The notes under the pieces are model-generated. The model was not told the DNA's origin. It searched no databases and saw nothing but the letters and a program-made list of their open reading frames with translations. A stretch of DNA of 64,000 nt from NCBI GenBank assembly GCA_015501605.1, contig JADNRZ010000005.1:1116001-1180000 (forward strand). The letters are read 5' to 3'. Each line of letters opens with the position of its first letter. The first letter of the stretch is position 1. Source of the DNA: Panaeolus papilionaceus (lineage: Eukaryota > Basidiomycota > Agaricomycetes > Agaricales). A program made the translations under genes and the position numbers. Positions 50,274-63,570 of the stretch are shown piece after piece.

Positions 50274-53200
50274 TTTCGCGTATAATTTAATTTTGACGAG
50301 GAGATGACGGGAGCATAGAAAGGAAAGCTCATGGGGAGTAGGTGTATTCTGCTTTCTTATGTAATGACCACGTCGTCCACCGCAGGACCGACATTTCAAT
50401 AGACACGCACAACCTATCATATTCAAATTTTACTCTGTAGTTTTCTACGTATGCGTGATGGGCATGTATAAACTACATAGAATTCCATCGCAATTTCATA
50501 TTTTTCACGATTGATCTTGGGGCGACGATAGCGCATTCTTCCTCTTAGTGCATTCTTCACGCAACATGAGTAGATGTAGTTCTCCGTTACTTCGCGCATC
50601 AGTGGTCCAAATATGAGTTCTGCGGAGCTTTCAGCCGCCTGACAGAGCACAAGAACAATGCTATGGAGAGCTTCTGAGACCTCTCGGCGTGCCTTTGTGT
50701 CTTGTCCCGACACTAAATTTCGAGGGTTGTCGCCCTTGTGAGACACTTAAACTCACGTCATAGTGGGTTATCGTGGAGGTTCATATCCGTAGTTCACTAG
50801 ACTTCTGAATTAATGGACGCATGGTCAATGTCTTGACATTCTTGGAACTGCTAAAGTCCAAAACTCAAATACAGTTTTCCATGAGAGCTGTCAATGGGCC
50901 GAATGTTAGGCTGTAACAGCCTCTCTGAATGGGAAAGGATGGGCTTGGACTTTGCTTGGACTTTGCTTGGGAGTGTCAATGCATACAACTCCTGTAAAAT
51001 AGGCTGTGACTGAGGGAATGAAATTGTGCCATAGTTTCGTGATATACAACCACGATGGCTATGTTGCTTTAGACTCACCAAACACAACTCTAGCAGCTTT
51101 CGCTGTGACATTGCCGGCCATGCAACCCCCCTTCCGGCGACCTACAGTGCAAAAGCGAACACCCAGCACTATCTGGAGGTTTGGAATCATGACAGGCCGT
51201 CGTTTGTCCCAGATCAAAGGGATGTGTGGTCATCAGAAAGTTGAAGGCGTGTAGGCGGCGGTGGAGAATCGGCTTGACGTTTATGGAATGTCCTTCACGA
51301 TCAGCGCTACCCATCGATCAACAAACATGAATGCTACTCCTGGCTCTCTGAACCAAACCGAGAGGTTGTTCGAGAGAGAGTCATGGTCTACCTATTCGAG
51401 ATAGAGAAGGGGTAGATACCGATGTCGATGCTGGGTGTTGTTGACTATTGACAAGATCAAGTGATTGTGAAGAGAAAGTTGAACTTGCAATGGCCTGAAT
51501 GCTCTGTGTAATATCGTCTATCGCCCCCACAACAAATCAATGCCTTCTAGTTCCGTCTCCGGTTGATGGTGAGGGGAAAAGGAGGCTTTCTTTTGTTCGT
51601 AGATAAGTAACGTTAACATCCGAACGACTCTCGCAGGCCGCCTCTTCGAAAACTTTTACTTCCGAGTTCGTGAAATTTTGCAACCGTGATGCTCGTGGTG
51701 GCCTTAGGTTGTGAACCTGCGAGAGACATACTAAAGTACGCAAATTTATCCCCTTCACCGTATTAATCCACGATTTACATCTAATTATACAAAACATCGT
51801 TTTTTTTTACAATTACATACAAAAAATTACAACGCCCCGATCCTTATCTTATCTGGGGTGGCGAAAGCGCGTCAACCACTGCCGTCCAGGGGAATTGTCA
51901 AAGTAATTGCTGCCGTCAAAGCGTTATCTTCCAACCGCGTGCACACCTTCATGCCAGCGTGATCAACATGCAACAGTCGGCCAGAGCAAGGACTCAATGC
52001 GGGCGAGAACCGTTCGGCAGGAGATATTTGTGGGGGTTGCATGAGGCGTCGCCTCCCTTCGAGGGTCTGAGTGCTGAAAGCCTTGAGAAGCATCCTTTCT
52101 GTATTCAGAACCAATCTACATGCTCTTATGCCCCTTAAACACCCTTTGTTCGTTACCCTTCATACTATCACCAAATTCTGTCATCGAGAGCGGTTCTGTT
52201 GCGTCGCGTGTATGACATGCCGTTGGACAATCACGACGAAGTTCGAACCCATGGTGCAGAAGAATCGCCGAATTTGGTCATCAAAGAAACTGTTTATCCC
52301 CCCAGATGCGTTTACAGGCGGCATCAAGGAGGGGACAGAAAGCCCCATTAAACTGCTCTATGCTGTGGGTTTGTATGATTGGCACGCTTCGAGCGAATCT
52401 CAGGGATCTGCACGCGGCAACTTGTAAGAAGGATGGACTGTCTTCTTGCAGTGGATTATTCACCGGGATACTCGCTGCTCAGAGGTCGTATTTGAACAGT
52501 AAACATTCAGATGCTCCAGCGCTATTTTTCAGATTATTATCAATTGGAATTGTCAAGCATTTCTTGATACATATCTTCTTGAGGCTTGAATTGCTTTTAG
52601 ACGGTTTTATTTGCGTAACGAGTTCCAGAATACAACATTGCTTCGATTCATCACTTGACTCACCAAGAAGCTCACCAGAGCGCTAATTCTATGAATACTT
52701 CAGGAATATTATATACAGACCCTCATTTACAATATTTTAAAAGAGAGAGTTACTTTCAAATCCATAGCACCCCCGGTTTATTTCCCAGGCCTTCGTCTGG
52801 GGGTGGTTTGCTCTAACTGCTGTCTAACTGAAAGATCCGCGGTGTTGGTTGAAACCTGATTTGTATTTCACTTCATCCTTCTTTTACGGCTGTGATACTA
52901 CCTGCCACAGCAAGCAACATTGCTTTCCGCTATACTCATTTAAGACTGAATGTATTATCCAACCCAGTGACCTCATCTACACGATACGATAGGACGCCCT
53001 TCGTCCGAGCTGTAGGCACTCCAAGAAACCGAGGACCTCCTCGGGCACACAAATGACTGAGCAACAGTCACCTCACAACTTATCGTTTACCACTCGGTGT
53101 ATGGACACGGGATGAACGCAATCCAAGTCGGAGGCGTAACGTTATGACTCCATCCTAAGCGAGAACACATTCACCAACCTCGAGCTCAACCGGAGGGTTT

Positions 53201-56200
53201 GTTACGAACGTTCTAAAGCAGACGCAGAATGCAGAAGAATCACTCATTTCAGTGTGGGTCATAGTCATATGGGAAACAAAGGGAAGAGTGAATTTTCTCT
53301 TTCTGTGCAGGAAAACGACGACGGGTAGGTAGATGACCAAAGATGGCATTTGCGTTCCTTTGACGGAAGCCCTTTCTTCTCAGCGAGCGAGCGAGTCGTC
53401 ATTCCTCGGCGTTCAGGGTGGGTTTGCGTCTTTCTTTCAAGTTGTTTAATCGGGGAGGGGGTGAGTCGCTAAATGTTCATGCATGATATTTTGGTATACT
53501 ATTATGGAGCCTTTGAGGGAGAGAAATTCAATTGACAGAGAGAGGAATGTTAGTCCACATATGTGTGTATACGCATCTCAGGGCAGTGTTGTTTGATGCA
53601 CCTCTTAGAATTTACTTTATCAGACCCTGGGAAGGTACATAGATAGGATAAAAGAATAGATTTCGTCATGATTTTATTCAAATCAGAGTCAAAGCCAAGA
53701 TTTTTTTACCCTTTACGTAGACGCCGGTACTAGCCAAGACGATGATGTTAGCTAAAATGGGGGGGTTCGAAGGGGTGAGGTGGACACATACACGCTCGAG
53801 AGATATGTTCAGACCTGACTTCCCGCCTGAAGCTCGTGCAGTGCAATGTGCAGGACATTAAGACACGTTGTAATGACTTCAAGCGATTTATGACATACAT
53901 AGATCGTTAGGACGACGGACGTCCTCGTCCGAATGTTCTAAATCGCCATGCATGGTCACACGGCACCGAAAAGACAGTCTTCTGAGTTGTCAGTGGGTAT
54001 CGTTCTTCCTCCATTCTGGCAGTTACATTTGCCTCGCTTCGATAGGGAGGGTCTAAAGTTATCTTACCAACACGCGACAACCACCCTGGTGTAAGTTCTG
54101 TCTCACATTTTCAGTGTTTAACTGTTGGCATTGTGATGACTGTCTGTTATGTGGGCATGCACTGTTCGAATTTGTATGACAGACATCGACGCAGCAGCGT
54201 TAACGTTCAGTGGGACAAGTGGCATAGTGCTAGTGTCCTCGCCACATAGGTAGGTAGATTAAGATGAACATATCCAGCGAATAATCACTCCAAGCACACA
54301 TATGTCGCTGCGATTACGCGGTGTAACATGTATGTAATCTTGAATGCGCACTGCGTAATGGCAGACATGCCGGGTGATCCAGATCAAGCACGCTAGCCAT
54401 GAAGTCAATCCCACATCCATGATCCATCCAGGTTAACGTTGCTTCAAAGTAGAGTAAGTAATATTACAAAACTCGTGGTCCCAACATGAGGCAAGCCTCA
54501 ACGAAACTATCCCACTTCTGGAACAAACCAAATATGCACGCAGCATACACACACCCAATTATTTACCCCAACAATTTGAACAAATCAGACGACTCGACAG
54601 CTACATACGTAGTGGGCTTGATGGCCCCCTCATCCAAGTCGGACAGTCGTGACTAGTGGGGACCCTTCGAAGTTACACACGTTCGATCCCGAACAGGGAT
54701 CCCTGCCCCGGGTAGACGTCCGGTGCTCTGCGCCACTCTGAAGACCATTCGGGGCGTATTGGGAGCGCCCGGGTGCCTTTTCGTTGTGGTTATCACCAGG
54801 GCTGATGGGGAGACCCTGCGCACTCGCACATGTGATGCAATTCCTGATAACTGAATCCGTATTCCGGCGACTCTGACCTCATAAGTATCTTACTACATAT
54901 ATCGATCTTCATCATATTATTCGGTGGTGTTCGGACGAAAGTAATATTCATATTGATTAAAAAATTAGAAAGGGCAGTTGGAGTGAGATTACAATTGAAT
55001 GTTGAGGGAGTTCGGAGAAAAGGCTAATTATACTTGGAACTGTTAATTTGTATGCCCTATCGAGAGTGCATTCCAGTGGTGCATCTATACAGCAAAGCAG
55101 GGTCGATCGTATATTATACACCGCTCAGTATTCGATATATATCATCTACTAATAGTATCGCGAGGGGCTGCGGAGATGTCAAGCTGAAGTAAAGTGCTAC
55201 TTATTTGTTGCTGCCACTGAGCCCAATCCGCTGAGTTGACACTCATTTGCATACACGGAACGATATGGGTGTGGGGTGATCGAGGGACTCGAGGCTTGGC
55301 CTGAGGATTCGAATATCCAGAATTGACTTTGAATGGTTACTGTTTATCCGGGTTGTCAATGGCTGTTACATATTTTTATTATGCCCAAATACAAAGGCGA
55401 GAAGTTGATTGGATATTAGTAGTGATCTCCGGAATTGCAGTATTTCTGTAATGTGTGGACTGTTGAATTGACCGTGAAGAAAATGTAGAGGGGGTTTTTG
55501 AGGGGAGGCGATTCGATTCTTTTTATGAATGTCCAGAGGCGGTTCGTGGCGAACGAAGGTCAGGAGGATGTAACATATTTAGGCTAGTCCAGGCGCTAAT
55601 TGTTTCTCGTGGTTCGGGATACGCTGTAACGCTCATAACTTATTAAACGACGCGTCGATGTACCCTGAACTTGTGCGGCCCTGAGTTGCCAGGTGCACAC
55701 TTTCATCCACGCACACTCATCACGTTGTTGAAAAAATGAGAAGTAAGGCGAAGATGAAGATTGAAGAGGCAGAAAAGAAAGGCGTCGTGTATATGATTAT
55801 GGTTCAGGAGCATTGAATTTGATTGTTGTATGGGTGATTCAGCATTTTTCCACCGCCGCGAGGGTCTAGTTGCTATCCGCCTGGCAACGACGCCAAAGGA
55901 ATGATTCGAATGAATATCATTAATATGGGTTGTAAGTCGTTAAGGTAACATTACCAAAGCAGGCGGGACAAGCAGGGCAACAGCATAGACAACTGTATAC
56001 CTACGACGCCGGGGGGAGAAGTTGGAAGATTCGTTTAGATCGTATGACGTCACGCGACGAGGAATTCTTTGACCCCCTGGTCAGCACTCATCCCGACTGT
56101 ATGTCATCGCCTAAGCAGCTTTAGCGGGTAATTCAGTCGGTCTCAGCCGATGGACACAAGGAGTGACGGACTCGGAGGGAAGACGGGGGGATGTTGGAAT

Positions 56201-57404
56201 GGTCGGGATGAGATAATCTAAGTTTATGTCTTTAACAACGCGACATCGCTGTACGCAGGGTGCAGTTGAACAGATGCGTGTATTCTTTTCGAATTTCTGT
56301 TTGATTATCATTGAGTTTGTTTAATCATTTACACGAAATTTGGTTGGTTTCCCTCGAATCCTGTGGCTTGACGACGAGTTTGTTTGTTATTTATTTGGTT
56401 AGGCTATCTATTATCCATCAGATGTTGCCCAAATGGATGGTAAGTAACATTGAAAGGTGGCGTGAAGATAGAGATGTTTCAGGGATGTAGATTAAAAGAC
56501 ACATACGTATTGCGTGTGTAAGTACTATGCTAAGGCAAAGGCAGATGTACAAGGTTCAAGAGTGTCGCAGTTGTTTTTGAATTCAAGGCCGAAGCCGTTG
56601 GTGTCGGATGAGGCAGATAAAAATTGGCGCTGACCTCATGACAGAGAAAGAGACGGAAAGCAGAGACTCCAAAACCGAGATGAACGAAAGGGCGCGTCAT
56701 ACGGTGATTAGAATACGATTTGTATATGAATAACCGGGTTCGGGGGCGATATTTGTGAGATAGACAGTTCACCGACGACGGAAAGTAAAGTGCATGAGAA
56801 TTCCGAGGCAAGCTATGTTTAATCATTCATCATCATCAACATCATGATCCTGTCGAGGCTGGGTTTCGTTCACTATTTTAGAGCGCCGTTGTGGACCTCC
56901 TCCATTTTGGGTTGAACAAAAAATAGAAATGGAGCCAGGAGCTCTTGGTATGTCATTGTAATTATCGAGTCTTTGACGTATTGTGTGGAGAGGTCTTTCA
57001 ATTGCTCAACGTTGTTCACCAGGAGCTTTCAGGATAGTGGTGTAATTATTTTTAGAAATAGTTATGTTTTAATTTTATTGATAAGAAAAGCCATCAGAAA
57101 TTGTTGAACTTTACATTATTTGATGACGATAAACGGGTTTTCCGTCGAATGTCGCAAAGGTCAGCATGAATTTTTAACAAGCCGCGGGATAAGGATGATT
57201 GGTTCGGACGGCGTAAAGGGTTAAGGGGGGTGACATCGATGGACACCAGATACCTTTATTTGGGCGGCGGATAAGAAGCAGTCCGATGGACTCGGTTAAG
57301 TAAGTCCGGGTTAGGAGAAGGGGGGTTCTTTTTAAACCTTGGCGACAAGGGTCCGAGCTGCCGAGTTCGATCTGAATTTATTTTTTTTGGGGGGTGACTT
57401 AGAG
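50274..57404. other. 7.1 kb spacer between the two ATPase copies, no clear gene
   Basis: No frame has recognisable protein features. The best candidate is a 107-residue minus-strand frame at 50423-50746 (EALHSIVLVLCQAAESSAEL), which is unassigned. From about 52700 to 57200 open frames are short on both strands, and the sequence is unique-looking with no transposase, terminal repeat or target duplication that I can see. Near 54660-54780 a hairpin-rich GC patch has weak tRNA resemblance. The region upstream of 57405 may be regulatory for copy 2. Confidence 0.4.
50944..50970. repeat. Short tandem repeat
   Basis: The 11-base unit CTTGGACTTTG occurs twice in tandem, followed by a partial third copy. 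It is a local duplication with no evident function. Confidence 0.7.
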
Positions 57405-57414
57405 TATAATAAAA
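57405..57414 (+). promoter_or_regulatory. TATA-like element of the second proton ATPase gene
   Basis: TATAATAAAA lies about 95 bases upstream of the ATG at 57509. A strong C/T-rich tract follows at 57434-57485, parallel to the first ATPase gene, although the two upstream sequences are otherwise dissimilar. Confidence 0.55.
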
Positions 57415-57508
57415 GCGAATATTTGTTTTGGATTTCCCATCTCTTACCTTTCCCCTTCTCCTCAACCCTCTTTACCTTTCTCCCGCTATACGATAACAAG
57501 AGCTCATT

Positions 57509-60500
57509 ATGTCGAACGTTGAGAAGGAGCCCGGTCCACAGGGCGCATCTCCTGCTCCATCAACAGAAAATGTAAAGAAGGAACGGGTTTACAAGGATTT
57601 CGGTCATGAAGACGAGGGCCCATCAAGTCAGTCCCACATTCTTTCAACTTTTTTTTTAGAATCGCCAATTTTCTTATTCTTTTCTTAACCGATGTATTCA
57701 GAGGCTCTCGTCGACATGGACACTGTGAGTTTCTCATCATTCAAATTGTCTTTCTTGTCCTCGCTTGAATTAACCGTCTCACCTTTTTTCCCAGATCGAA
57801 CTCAAAGCAGAGGATCTTTATGACAAGGAGAAAGTCGACCTTGAGACCATCGTTATTGACGATGTTTTCAAACTTCTTCAGTGCGACGACAATGGTCTTA
57901 CTCTGGAAGAGGCCCAGCGTCGTCTCGAACTCTTCGGTCCCAACAAGCTTGAGGTAGAGGAACAGAACGCTTTCCTTCAGGTATGTTTGCCTTTTCTTTA
58001 TCGCCGCAATTTTTCCTGACTCTTTAATCACGTTCAGTTCCTGAGTTTCATGTGGAATCCTTTATCATGGGTTATGGAAGCTGCTGCTTTGGTCGCTATC
58101 GTTCTTTCCAATGGTGAAGGTCTTCCCCCGGATTGGCCTGATTTCGTCGGTATTGTCTTACTCCTTTTCATCAACTCTTCTATCGGTTTCTACGAGGAAC
58201 GTAACGCTGGAAATGCTGTCAAAGCTCTCATGGACTCACTTGCACCCAAGGCCAAAGTCAGGCGCGGCGGTACATGGTCGGAAATTGAATCATCAACTCT
58301 CGTTCCCGGAGACATGATTGCCTTCAAGATTGGTGACATCGTTCCAGCTGACTGCCGTCTCACTGAAGCCATCAACGTCTCTATTGACCAGGCTGCTCTT
58401 ACTGGCGAGTCTCTCCCTCAGACCAAGAAGACTGGTGATCAGTGCTTCTCGTGAGTATTCGATTCTTACCTCTTCTCTTTCCCGCTTTGTCTAATATTTT
58501 GCCAATCAGGGGTTCTACCTGCAAACAGGGAGAAGCCGAGGGTGTTGTCATCTCCACCGGTCCCAACACTTTCTTCGGTCGTGCTGCTTCTCTCGTCGGT
58601 CAAGACGATGACACCACTGGTCACTTGCAGAAGATTCTCGCCCAAATCGGTTCCTTCTGCTTGGTCACTATCGGTATCTTCGTCCTCGCCGAGATTTTCG
58701 TCCTCTACGCTGGCTTCCGTTACCGCTACCGCCGTGGTCTCGACAACATCCTTGTTCTCCTCATCGGTGGCATTCCCATTGCCATGCCCACTGTCCTCTC
58801 TGTCACTCTCGCCGTCGGCGCTCAACAGCTCGCCAAGTACAAGGCTATCGTCACGCGTATCACCGCCATTGAAGAGTTGGCTGGTGTCACCATCCTCTGC
58901 TCTGACAAGACCGGTACTTTGACCACCAACAAACTCACCATCGATCGCGACACCATTCGCACTTATGGCCCATTTTCCGCTGAGGATGTCATTCTCCTTT
59001 CTGCCTACGCGTCCCGTACCGAGAATCAAGATGCCATCGATGCTTCCGTCATTCAGGCTATGGGTGACCCCGCCCGTGCTCGTGCCGGTATCAAGCTTTT
59101 GGACTTTAAGCCCTTCAACCCTGTCGACAAGCGTACTGAAATCACCTATCGCGAAGACTCCACTGGCAAGCTCAAGCGTGTCACCAAGGGTATGACCGGT
59201 GTTATCATCAAACTCTGCACCCGCAACAAGACCGACGATGTCGAAAACCGTCTTGAGGCTGATGTTGAGGAATTTGCTGCCCGTGGTCTCCGTGCCCTCG
59301 CTGTTGCGTATGAAGAGGTGGAGGGTGACGACTTCGAAGCTGAAGGCAATGGTTTCGAGCTCATCGGTCTCCTGTCCATCTACGACCCTCCCCGTGATGA
59401 TACCAAGCAGACTATCGACGAGGCTATCGCTCTTGGTGTCCGCGTCAAGATGGTCACTGGTGATCAGCTCGCTATTGCAAAGGAAACCGGTCGTCGTCTT
59501 GGATTGGGTGACCACATGTACCCCGCCAAGGTTTTGAAGGACGGCCCCGCCCCAGGTGGCAAGCACGCTTCTTTGGACGACATGATCATGGATGCCGACG
59601 GTTTCGCTGGAGTCTTCCCTGAACACAAATACGAGATTGTCAAGCGCCTCCAGGGTCTTGGTCACCTTTGCGCTATGACTGGTGATGGTGCCAACGACGC
59701 TCCCGCTCTCTCCCGTGCCAACGTCGGTATCGCTGTCGAGGGTGCTACTGATGCTGCTCGTGGTGCTGCTGATATCGTTTTGACTGAGCCCGGTCTCTCC
59801 ACCATTGTCCACGCCATCCGCCAGTCCCGTATCATCTTCCAGCGTATGAGGAATTACTCCATCTACGCTTGCGCCGTCACCATCCGTATCGTCGTCTGCT
59901 TCGCCATTCTTGCCTTTGCCTACAAGTTTGACTTCCCTCCCTTCATGATCCTTATCATTGCCCTACTCAATGACGGAACCATCATGACCCTCTCTGTCGA
60001 TCGTGTCTTGCCCTCCAACACCCCCGACTCTTGGGATTTAGCTGAGATCTTCTCTTTCGCTGTCGCCTATGGTCTTTACCTCACTGCCTCGACGTAAGTT
60101 TATGTTTCTGTTGGGTGTCTCGTACTCTCTAACCCGATCTATCTAGTGTTGCCCTCGTCTGCATCATCAAGGAGACAACTTTCTTCCAGGATACCTTCAA
60201 GGTCACCCTTCCCACCAGCCCTGTCGAATCTAACGATCCTCAGCTACACATGATTGTCTACCTCCAAGTTGCCATCATCTCGCAAGCCCTCATTTTCGTT
60301 ACCCGTTCGCACGGCTTCTTCTTCATGGAGCGTCCTTCTGTTGCCCTCTTCGTTGCCTTCTGCATCGCTCAGCTCATCGCATCCATCATCGCCGCCTATG
60401 GAGACTGGGGCTTCACCAAGATTCGGGCCATCTCTGGTGGGTGGATCGGTATCGTTTGGGTCTGGGTATGTCGCTTTTATTTTCTCCCAAAAAATTAAAG

Positions 60501-60844
60501 ACTGATCATCTCTACAGAACATTATCTGGTTCATCCCCTTGGACTGGGTCAAGTTCGCCATGAAGGCGACTGTTATCAAGAAGCTTCGCCAACGCCGCGA
60601 GGCTCAGATCGCCGAAGTTGCCTCCACTGGTGGCATTACGATGCACCGCACCCAATCCCGCGCTGCCTCTATCCACGAGTCTCTGTACTCAAACCGTGTC
60701 TCCTTCATCAAGCGTGCTGCCCGCAAGGTCGGCTTTGGTGCCAAGGTCTCTGTCAAGCCAGAAGAAATGCAGAGGTTCAGCTCTATCCAGGCCCAGCGTG
60801 TCGGTGCGACCCTCGCTCGCAACCCAAGCAGAACGGGTGCTTAA
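57509..60844 (+). CDS. Plasma-membrane H+-ATPase, plant-type P3A, copy 2
   Basis: Paralogue of the gene at 46971, with the same catalytic role. Seven exons (57509-57626, 57702-57724, 57795-57980, 58038-58450, 58510-60093, 60147-60465, 60518-60844) give 989 residues. Exons 2-7 have exactly the same lengths as in copy 1 (23, 186, 413, 1584, 319 and 327 bases), and only exon 1 differs. All catalytic motifs are intact ([41 protein letters not shown]), and KGMT again stands for KGAP. The protein begins [17 protein letters not shown] and ends [12 protein letters not shown]. The long exon shares extended identical blocks with copy 1, while exons 1, 3, 4 and 6 are more divergent. Confidence 0.96.
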
Positions 60845-63570
60845 AATTGATGGCATTGCCCATCCTGTCGTTGTAATGTGTTACCCGTGTTAGGAGACGT
60901 GAAAGAAGAATTTAGAAGTTTTTGTTTTTTTAATGATTCCATTTGGACGCACCTCCTACGACGCGTTCTTTTACCCCTTGCCTGCCGTCACTCACCCTGG
61001 CTTGCACCCTTGTTCTCTCCGCGCGTATATCGCTTATTCCCCTCGCGTCCACATACCACGCCGGACCTCATCTCCGCTCATTCGCTCTCGCCCCCGTGTC
61101 CGTTCCCGTATGCATATCCCATTAATGACCACTGCATTGAACCAGCACTCTATAACCTGCCAGTATCACACCTATTTATCATACCCCTTTCTGAGCATTG
61201 TGATACTGTTCATCCCACATCTTCACCATGGCTCCCAACTACCCAAGCCACATCGACCTGCCCTCAAAACCGGATTATATTTCCCGTACCATGACTTGTG
61301 GTTGCTGCTTTGTTTTGATCCTTGCTCAACATTTTCGCTTCTTTTCTCGGTTTGCGAGTCTCGATACGATACGATTACGATACGATATTTGTGGTCCTTA
61401 TTTTAATCAAGGTCTATTTCTTATTGTTGAGTGTTTCGTGATCGTGTTGAGACGAGCTTGTGAGTTGAGGAACGGCAAGAGGGATATGCTGAGAGCTGGC
61501 CCAGTGTCCTGGGAGTCGCACACGGGAATTAGCTGGGCAGGGGACCAAGGGCCACTTTGACAACGCGGGGGACCACCACTCCTTTCCTATACGCTCCTGT
61601 TACGTCCACCTCGAATCATACCACCTTCATTTGTTCACTCTCTTTCACGCTCCAGCTCAAAAGTTTTTTCCCTTTTATTTAATTAATTATGGCCACCAGT
61701 TTCAATCGTTTGTATGCATGATCATCTTCTCATTACATGTTCTGTTCATCCATCCACTTTCCTAGTGTTCCATTGTTTCATTATCGCACAGTTTCCATCC
61801 ATGGGTCTTTCATTTCTCCTACTTACATAGATAGTCTTCCGTTATTTATTTTTTCTCCGAGCCTTTTTTGTTTCCTTTGTTGGTGTTATCTGCGGATAAG
61901 ATAGAAGTTGAAATGAATGTAGTACATAAATCAAACAAGTCAAAAAATAAATTATTATCGTGTTTTGTGTTCATTTTGGTGTGACTATCTTCAAATTCCT
62001 GACGCATATCTTAGGGGGACTTTGGTTCCTTGAACAATGACGTGGACTTATCGGGAAGAGGCAGCCTTACAGTGAGGCCCAAAGTTCATAGGTGAGACTC
62101 GAGAGACCCGTGTCTGCTTGGTTTTTACCACCACGTCGCTCCGTTTCCGGGCCTCTGCGCCGCATTTCTGACATTCTGAGACCATCATCTACCCTTGGCT
62201 TTGTCCATGAGGAGCATAAAGCAACTCTAAGCACGGCTGATATAGAACTTGAGGTAAGCCTTGAGTTTGGTTTTCCGATAATCTATATTCTGATTGGAAA
62301 TTGTTGGCGCCTGATGGTCTGACCGGTCTCTCGCGGCCGGGTTTTTTGCAAAGGATTTTTTGCATTTTTATCATCTTTGTTATCCTGATTAAATACTGGA
62401 GGGTCACGAGAGACAAGGGGAGACCAGCCATAGGGTGAAATAATTTCGCTATTATGTCGCGCCATATTATTTATTCATTGGCAATAATAATCACCAGTCT
62501 CAGGACCAATGCGCCGGACTTGCCAGCTCGCATTTTCACATTTGTTGGCCTTTTTCTTTTCTTGCGTGTGGGCTTTGCTGAGCCCTGCGTTGACAAAGTG
62601 GGTTTTCTTTTCCAAGGCTTCAAGTCAAGAATACCGTGTCCTCAGGTGGCCTGGACCATGGTGCATTACAGACTCCCCCTATGTAGGTCTAATTATTTCC
62701 TTTGAATTACCGGCGAGGTTTATCGCTTTATCCTGATATCCCTATTCGATGACCTTCGAACCCGTGTCTCCACTATCTGCACGGTGGAGTTCTATAACCG
62801 CCCGCATTCAGAGCGCCGAGCTCCATCTTGTGGTAATTATTTTGCGCACACGACATTTTACACTCTTCCTGCTCAACCCGATTTGCAACCGCCGGGGTCT
62901 GCTGAGCCCACCGTGACATTGATATTGTCCTACATCCCCCCCGTTCTCCGAATGTTTGTTGGATTCCGGGTCAGTACATATGTATTACTGAGGAGCCATG
63001 ACATGGAGCGTAGCGTGCTTCTTGAAGGTTTGAACCCCCTTCCAATGGAAGTTCTTTCTCCCCATATGTTAGAGCTCGGAATTACCTCTGGATGTAGTGG
63101 GTGCCCGCTATTTTCTCCTCGGGTCATCTTGTGCTGATGATGTTCCGTTTTTTTTCTTTCAGAAAAATGTAGGTGCCATGACCTCGAAATCGCTGGGAAA
63201 CTTTTGGGCAACGAGGGAGTGGTCAAGCGCCGTACAGAAGTCTTGGCTCAGGGGTCCTTTTCGTAACAGGACAAATCCCTGTTCAGATCTCGTTGACCTT
63301 CTGTTACTGTGTCGTAAACCTGTCCAATTCTAATTTATGACAAACCTGCTTTAAACTTTAATTTGCAGTTACGACGTTGGGAGTGTTGTCGTCGACTGGG
63401 CTCTTGGTTGTTTGAATAGTGTAACCTCACTTGTGTTCAAGCTGCTGAAAATTATTTCTGAAGGTTGTTAGGAAGTTGTGGACTTATGATGCATTGGATG
63501 AATTTCCAAGAAGTCGTCTATAGTATTACAATGCTGCATTAGTATATACGATGTCCGATGGTGCGTTAAT
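60845..63570. other. 2.7 kb region without a supported gene
   Basis: The first 1.2 kb is T/C-rich 3' flanking DNA of the ATPase gene. Plus-strand frames there (60878-61560) have non-coding composition. Frames between 62092 and 63333 show no family features. An imperfect ACGAT-type repeat is present near 61362-61387. Confidence 0.4.
61362..61387. repeat. Imperfect short tandem repeat
   Basis: Repeated CGATA/ACGAT units over about 26 bases, interrupted once by an extra T. A simple microsatellite-like tract. Confidence 0.6.

Noticed and set aside
54655..54790. tRNA-like patch: on the minus strand AGAGTGGCGCAG resembles the 5' part of initiator tRNA-Met, and GTTCGATCCCGAAC forms a hairpin
   Set aside because: No acceptor stem pairs across the expected distance, and the T-arm does not fold with the A-box half. 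At most a degenerate tRNA-derived sequence.
58466..59812. A 448-residue open frame on the minus strand, antisense to the second ATPase gene
   Set aside because: It mirrors the strongly biased codons of the ATPase exon (a similar antisense frame occurs in copy 1), has low-complexity Ser/Thr/Asp composition and no family features.
60878..61560. Overlapping plus-strand frames after the second ATPase gene
   Set aside because: They lie in the pyrimidine-rich 3' flank, in three registers with no protein-like motifs.
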